Source: Auxenochlorella pyrenoidosa (lineage: Eukaryota; Chlorophyta; Trebouxiophyceae; Chlorellales; Chlorellaceae). Taken from it: 28,710 nucleotides of DNA. Of the stretch, positions 24,272 to 28,710 are shown in pieces. Position 1 is the first letter of the stretch. Each line of letters opens with the position of its first letter. Below the pieces are notes generated by a model. The model ran no database searches and was not told where the DNA came from. It saw only the letters and a list, made by a program, of their open reading frames with translations. The position numbers and the translations under genes are program-made. The stretch lies in the NCBI GenBank assembly GCA_001430745.1, contig KQ482061.1, positions 1,292,977 through 1,321,686 of the forward strand, in the 5' to 3' direction.

Positions 24272-26685
24272 CTACTCCTCGTACGATGTCACTCCCTCCC
24301 GCAGCTCCTCTGCCATGCTGGGCTGCAGGGGGAGTGTGTGTGGGGGGGGGGGGGCACAAGGAGGCGAATGCATCGCTGGCTGCACAAGCAACGTTTTGCA
24401 GCCAACCATGCCACAGGCCTGCATCGACGCTGGCCATGCAGCTCGCTGCCGCCAGCCGCGGGCAGGCAGGCCGCCGAGGCGCACCGTGCTGCTGCCGTTT
24501 CTGCCACGCTGCCGCTGCTGGTGGTGCGGCGCGCCGTTGCGTCGCGCCCGCGTCTCCCCTGCGTCTGTGTGGTCCGCCTCGGTATAGCTTTCATCCTCGC
24601 TCACAACATCCAGCAACTCCTCTATCTCGCCACCCTGCGTGATGCATGAGCAAGAGCAGAGCCGCTGCTAGTGTTGGCGATGGTGAGGGCCTTCAGAACA
24701 CATGACATGCACTCACCATCCAGGCAGCCCTCATGCAGCAGCAACAGCACGCCGCGGCACTGATTTCCGGCAGGCCACAGCAGGCACCGGCCGCGCGCTC
24801 ACCGACTCGAACAGGTCCCGCTGCTCCAGCTTGCTGAGGCCCATGCGCCCGCGCCAGAAGGGCCGCAGCACAGGGTCGCCAGCGCCGCCATCCACGCCCA
24901 GCTGCGAGGGGGAGCCGAGAGGGCAACCGGTGGGTGGAGGCTGTGGTGCGGGGGGGGGGGGGGGGTTGGGTGGGGCCGTGTGCGCCCAAACAGGCTAAGG
25001 ACGCCACCGGGGGGGCGCTACAGTCAGCACGCTGGGCAGTTCCTGCCGCCCTCGTGCACAGCCCGAACGCACCTCCACCCCCATGAGGGCGTCCAGGAAG
25101 GCGGCGGCGCCGGCCGCGCTCACGCCGCCAAACACGTCGCCGTCGCAGGGGTGCATGGCGCCATACACAACCACGTTGCCGGCGTACTTGTGGCCTGCGC
25201 GGCAGACCGGGCGGCGATGCACGGCGCTGCGTGGACACTACACCGAGGGTGCCGGGCACAGCATCCCGCTGCCGCTGCCCATCTGCTGACATGACGGGCT
25301 GCTGCAAGCGCCGCTCAAGAGGGTTGTGCTGTGGGCGTTGCGCCCGCTGTGCCATGCTGTGCTGAGCATGGTCTCACCGCCAACGTGCGAGGTCTGGTAC
25401 ACCCGCACGTGCTGCGCCAGCCCACGCTCCCGCACCAGCCTCTGCAGCGCCGCCGCCAGCGGCGGGCCGGCGGCGCCGCAACGCGCGTCTCGGGCCGCAT
25501 GGCAGCACACAAAGAGGGACAGGTCGGGCACTGGCACCTGCACAGCCGCGGGGCGCAGGCCAGGGAGCAGCCATGGACCTGAAGAGCTCATCATGCTCAG
25601 CAGGGTGGCCAGCAGGCGCAGCAGCTCAGGCCGACGGGGATGCATGGCTGTCCGCGACACAAGAGATGCGCCACCTAAGTGCCAGCCGAGGCACCCCACC
25701 CCACCCTTCCCCCACCCCCCCCAGCAGCCTCACCTGGCGGTCGTTGAGGGCCTTCCGCTCAGCCGGGGTCAGCGGCAGCTGCTGCGGGTTGATTGCAGTC
25801 GCCAGCGCCACCGCCAGGCCAACCTGCTCCACTGCCAGCCCCTCCCAACGCAGGCCTGCGGGGAGGGTCCAAGGGCAGCAGCGAGGGTGCATTGGGCGCC
25901 TGGGGGCAGAGATGGCAAGCGGCAGCTTGGGAGCATTCCAGCCAGCAGGCAGCATACCAGACAGCAGGCAGGAGCATCCACTCAACAGCGGTTGAAGAAG
26001 CAGCAGGCGGGCCTGCTGGCCACGCTGTGCGCTGCGCCCCCACCCACCCGCAGGGAAGGCCACCAGGTTGCAGCTGCCGGGCGGCGGGCCGTGGCTGGCT
26101 GGCTGGCCGCCGCTGCGGCTGGGCACGTCGTCAAAGGCCGTTATTTTTATGGTGCCCCCAATCATGTCCTCATGCCTTGCCACCGCCGCAAAGGCAGCCA
26201 CCACCGTAGGCTCCCTGCACCATAGAACTCAACACCTGTTCAGCAAAAGCCCTACACTACTGTCAGGGGGCTTCCACAGCCGTGGACCGAAGCAGCCCGC
26301 AGCACAGGAAGGGCGCAGTCGGCTTGTGCCGCATGATCATGTTGCTTGCCCTGACAGTCCTGCCCAACCACACTCACTTATAAACCCAACAGTGCAAGCC
26401 TAGAAATGTACTGCGCAACCCTTAGTGACTGAGACATGTCCCTCTGCCTCACTTCTCGATCATGGGCGGCCACCACGTGCTGCCGCCGCCGTCGGTGCTG
26501 CCACTTCCGCCGCTCACAGCAGCGTTGGGCCGCGGCAGCTGCAGCAAGACATGCTGGTGATATTCAGATACTGATCCGGGCTGGGCAGGTACCGGTTGGG
26601 CTGCGGCCTCTGCAGCGCAGCAGGAGAGCGCCCGTGCGAGCAGCAATGAAGGCCGCAGCAGGCGAGCGGCAGGCGAGTAGAGCAT
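24272..26685 (-). CDS. Sucrase/ferredoxin-like (Apd1/AIM32-type) thioredoxin-like Fe-S protein; 3' end unresolved
   Basis: Apd1/AIM32 proteins are thioredoxin-like and bind a [2Fe-2S] cluster through two Cys and two His; some are mitochondrial, others act in redox tolerance. Well-supported exons are 26685-26453, 26214-26048, 25855-25734, 25537-25378, 25194-25073 and 24901-24803. The N-terminus (SPAARLLRPSLLLARAL) resembles an organelle targeting peptide and is followed by EYHQHVLLQLP, the family's first strand. The ligands are visible: C185 and C194 in the C-x8-C of CCHAARDARCG, then H225 and H229 in SHVGGHKYAGN. A WRGRMGLSKLEQ stretch follows. Exon 4 could start further upstream at 25624, but 25537 has the better acceptor. 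After exon 6, a small exon at 24759-24717 is plausible. An acidic frame (ELLDVVSEDESYTEADH) running to a stop at 24272 looks coding but does not join it in phase, so the left boundary is uncertain. Confidence 0.75.
24950..24965 (+). repeat. G homopolymer in the intron after exon 5 of the sucrase/ferredoxin-like gene
   Basis: This run of 16 G, and another of 13 at 24342-24354, are C runs in minus-strand transcripts. The one at 24342-24354 falls inside the uncertain 3' part of the gene, where a length error would change the frame. Confidence 0.7.
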
Positions 26686-27023
26686 GTTGATCACGACAAA
26701 GCAATGCTACGATGGGCGACTCCCCTGGCTTCTTCACTAAGGCGCCAGTAGGCGTGGCGCCACAGCAAGCGTGAGCACATTCACAACCCGAGGGTCACAG
26801 CTGTTGCTGGGTGCAAGATTTCTTGACAGCAGGTGTGATACAGGTACATGGAATGGGGGAATAACAGGTAAATAGAGAAAAATGGACAGGGGGTCAACGA
26901 CTCACAGCAGCGGAGCACCGCCAAAGAATAGTGAGGAGGGGACAAGGCAGGGACGTCAGGAGTTGCTGGTCTTCTCAAGGGCAATGACAAAACGCGCGGT
27001 CGCAGCCGCGGCGCCTGGAGCCT
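26686..27023. other. Spacer between the KEA and sucrase/ferredoxin-like genes
   Basis: These 338 nt contain the 3' UTR of the KEA gene and the promoter of the next gene on the same strand. The stretch is comparatively AT-rich near 26820-26890. I did not see a TGTAA on the minus strand here. Confidence 0.5.
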
Positions 27024-28657
27024 CTACCGCCGCTGTGTGGCCGCTGCCGCCGACTGCCCGCTCCCACCGACCGCCTCGTCATCGCTGTCGACGGAGGACA
27101 CCGAGCCGTCGGCATCCTGGTCATCCTCCATGGAGAGCACAGAGGCCACGTCGGATGCAGGGCGCACGCTGCTGGGAATGCTGCCGCTGCCCATGCTGAG
27201 GCTGGCGGCCGCCAGCGCAGCTGCCTCTGCGGCCGCAGCCGCCGCAGCCGCCGTGGCGGCAGCAGCTGCCGCATCGTTGCGGCCGGCCGCCGCTGGTGCA
27301 CCCCTGCTGCCGCTGCCGTTGCTGCGGGCTGCTGCTCCGCTGCCGGAAGCAGGCGCCGCGCCCTCCTCGGCGCCCCCCTCGGCGCCGCTCATGCTGCCGA
27401 CCGACTCAAGAGTGGAGATGAGGGTGGACAGCAGGCCGCCGCCGGCGCCCAGGCCCCCAAGCTCTGCAGGGAGCGCAGCAGCAGGCGGCGCTGGTGAGGC
27501 AGGGTCAAGGGCAGTCGGCACGGGCCGCGGTTTTAGCGCCACGCTGCTGCTGTCGTGCCTGCGCGGGCCTGCGCCCAGCGGCCCAGCGGCACGGCCAGAG
27601 CGCTGCCACTTACGGCAGCACCCGCATGGGAGGCAAAACGCAGCCAGCCGGGCAAGCTGGCAATGTCGCGGCGGCCGCACCCACCTGCTGCCATGGCCGA
27701 GTCGGAGCTGATGGGGTCGTCGCTGGGTGCTGGCGCCTTGGCCTGGTCGAACTTGAAGATGGGGACGGCGGGGCCGTCGGCGGCGGGGTCGGCGCCCGCA
27801 GCCGCCAGCTCAGCGGCGTGCACATCCAGCTCCTGCCGCATCACGCCGGCCAGGCTGTTGACCGTGCGGGTGGGCACCCCCAGGCCGCGGGCCAGCTGGG
27901 AGCCCACCGCCAGGCCCGCCTCCGTCTCAGAGATGATGACCGTGCTGGCGCCTGCACAGGCGGGGTGGGGTTGAGGTTTGAGCGCCTGGCATGCGCCCAC
28001 TGCCGTTTGCGCACCCCGCAAGCAAAGGGGAATGCACCAGCCACCCTGCCGGCTGTCCGCTTGGCCCTCAGGTGGCCCTCAGGGGGCGTGCCCCGCTCTC
28101 CCTCGCCGCTTAGCCGTCAGAGGCAGGGCGCTGGCCGGGCGAGGCTCCGTGCTGGAAGACCACAGCCTGCCAACGCACCGCCCCTGCTACCCCCACACCC
28201 CACCCCACCCGCGCCTCACCCGCCTCCTTGAGCGCCGCCGCGTGCTGCAGGTCGAGCGCGCGCACGTAGATGGGCACCCCCGGGTAGGCCTCGTGCAGGG
28301 CCTCCACCGCCGTCACGGCGCGCTGCCGCGCGGTGTACCCCACCGCAATCGCCTTGGGCCGCTCCACACCCGCCGCGTGCAGCACCTGGGGTGGGGTGGG
28401 GTGGTGGGGTGGGGGGGGCGCAGGGACTTGGGTGTGGGGAGGGGGGCAGCAGTTAAAGGGGTGCAGGGGCGGGACAGGCGTGGGAGGCAGGTGGGCCAGG
28501 AACAGTAAAGCGAGTTTGCACCTTCTTGCGCGAGCCGTCGCCAAAGAGCACGTTGAACCCGGCCTCCTGGGCGGCCTGCGCGACGGGGCAGGGGCACGCG
28601 GCGGCTTGCGCGCGTCAAAGCTGATAGCCCGGAATGGTGCGCCCTTCAGGCGGGGGC
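27024..28657 (-). CDS. KEA3: KEA3-like K+/H+ antiporter, C-terminal RCK domain (5' part beyond right edge)
   Basis: KEA proteins exchange K+ for H+ across plastid membranes; KEA3 sits in the thylakoid and is controlled by a stromal RCK (TrkA-N) domain. Only that domain and the tail lie here, in exons 28657-28522, 28385-28220, 27951-27685 and 27568-27024. Visible blocks are PFRAISFD (second Rossmann strand), FNVLFGDGSRKK, ERPKAIAVGYTARQRA, PIYVRALDLQHAAALKEAG and a KEA3-like GLGVPTRTVNSLAGVMRQEL. After the domain comes a tail of about 250 residues rich in Ala, Ser and Gly with acidic patches, ending SAAAATQRR. Exon one of this set has a frame break: PFRAISFD and FNVLFGDG are in different frames, reconciled by about 11 extra nt near 28590-28602. 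The KEA family is clear; the KEA3 subtype is inferred from the post-RCK segment. The membrane part is not in the window. Confidence 0.75.
28388..28418 (+). repeat. GGGGT-rich tract in KEA intron
   Basis: Repeated GGGGT and GGTGGGG units on the plus strand are the C-rich pyrimidine tract just before a KEA acceptor on the minus strand. The G-rich strand has at least four G runs, so G-quadruplex formation is possible. Confidence 0.65.
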
Positions 28658-28710
28658 CTGCAGGCACAGACAGCTTGGGACCCTGGCCTGGGGCCTGCTT
28701 CCTGCCTGCT

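Overview
The window is nuclear DNA of a green alga, most likely a Chlorella-like trebouxiophyte. The evidence is the high GC content, genes cut into many short exons by introns of about 100-400 nt with GT-AG or GC-AG borders, and TGTAA poly(A) signals downstream of several stop codons, which is the usual chlorophyte signal. The genus is inferred. I see no plasmid, phage, CRISPR, transposase, rRNA or tRNA features. Long reading frames in the GC-rich introns and on antisense strands are mostly chance.

Layout from left to right. (1) Positions 1-5090, minus: a SART3/PRP24-type U6 snRNP recycling factor with HAT repeats and an RRM, its C-terminus cut by the left edge. (2) 5646-8063, plus: a PHYHD1-type phytanoyl-CoA dioxygenase, divergent from gene 1 across a 555-nt spacer. 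(3) 8364-11110, plus: UDP-glucose 4-epimerase. (4) 11583-13555 and 14133-16236, both minus: two tandem paralogues that each encode a small secreted protein made of one CHRD domain. (5) 18045-23484, plus: CDC45, the replication helicase subunit, complete in 18 exons. (6) About 24272-26685, minus: a sucrase/ferredoxin-like (Apd1/AIM32-type) thioredoxin-like Fe-S protein whose last exons are unresolved. (7) 27024-28657 and beyond the right edge, minus: the C-terminal RCK/TrkA-N part of a KEA3-like plastid K+/H+ antiporter with a long Ala/Ser-rich tail.

The genes do not form a pathway. They cover splicing, oxidation, sugar-nucleotide metabolism, extracellular proteins, DNA replication, Fe-S redox and plastid ion exchange, which is normal for a eukaryotic chromosome. 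Exon borders were set by requiring reading frame, splice signals and family similarity to agree.

The most notable observations are these: 10 of 69 traced introns need a GC rather than GT donor; a 12-bp inverted TGTAA/TTACA element sits between the convergent epimerase and CHRD genes; the tandem CHRD pair differs by a 13-nt shift of its last intron, with exon-like sequence left inside the intron of one copy; and the KEA Rossmann fold is interrupted by an apparent 11-nt frameshifting insertion. I did not find a convincing new multi-gene system.
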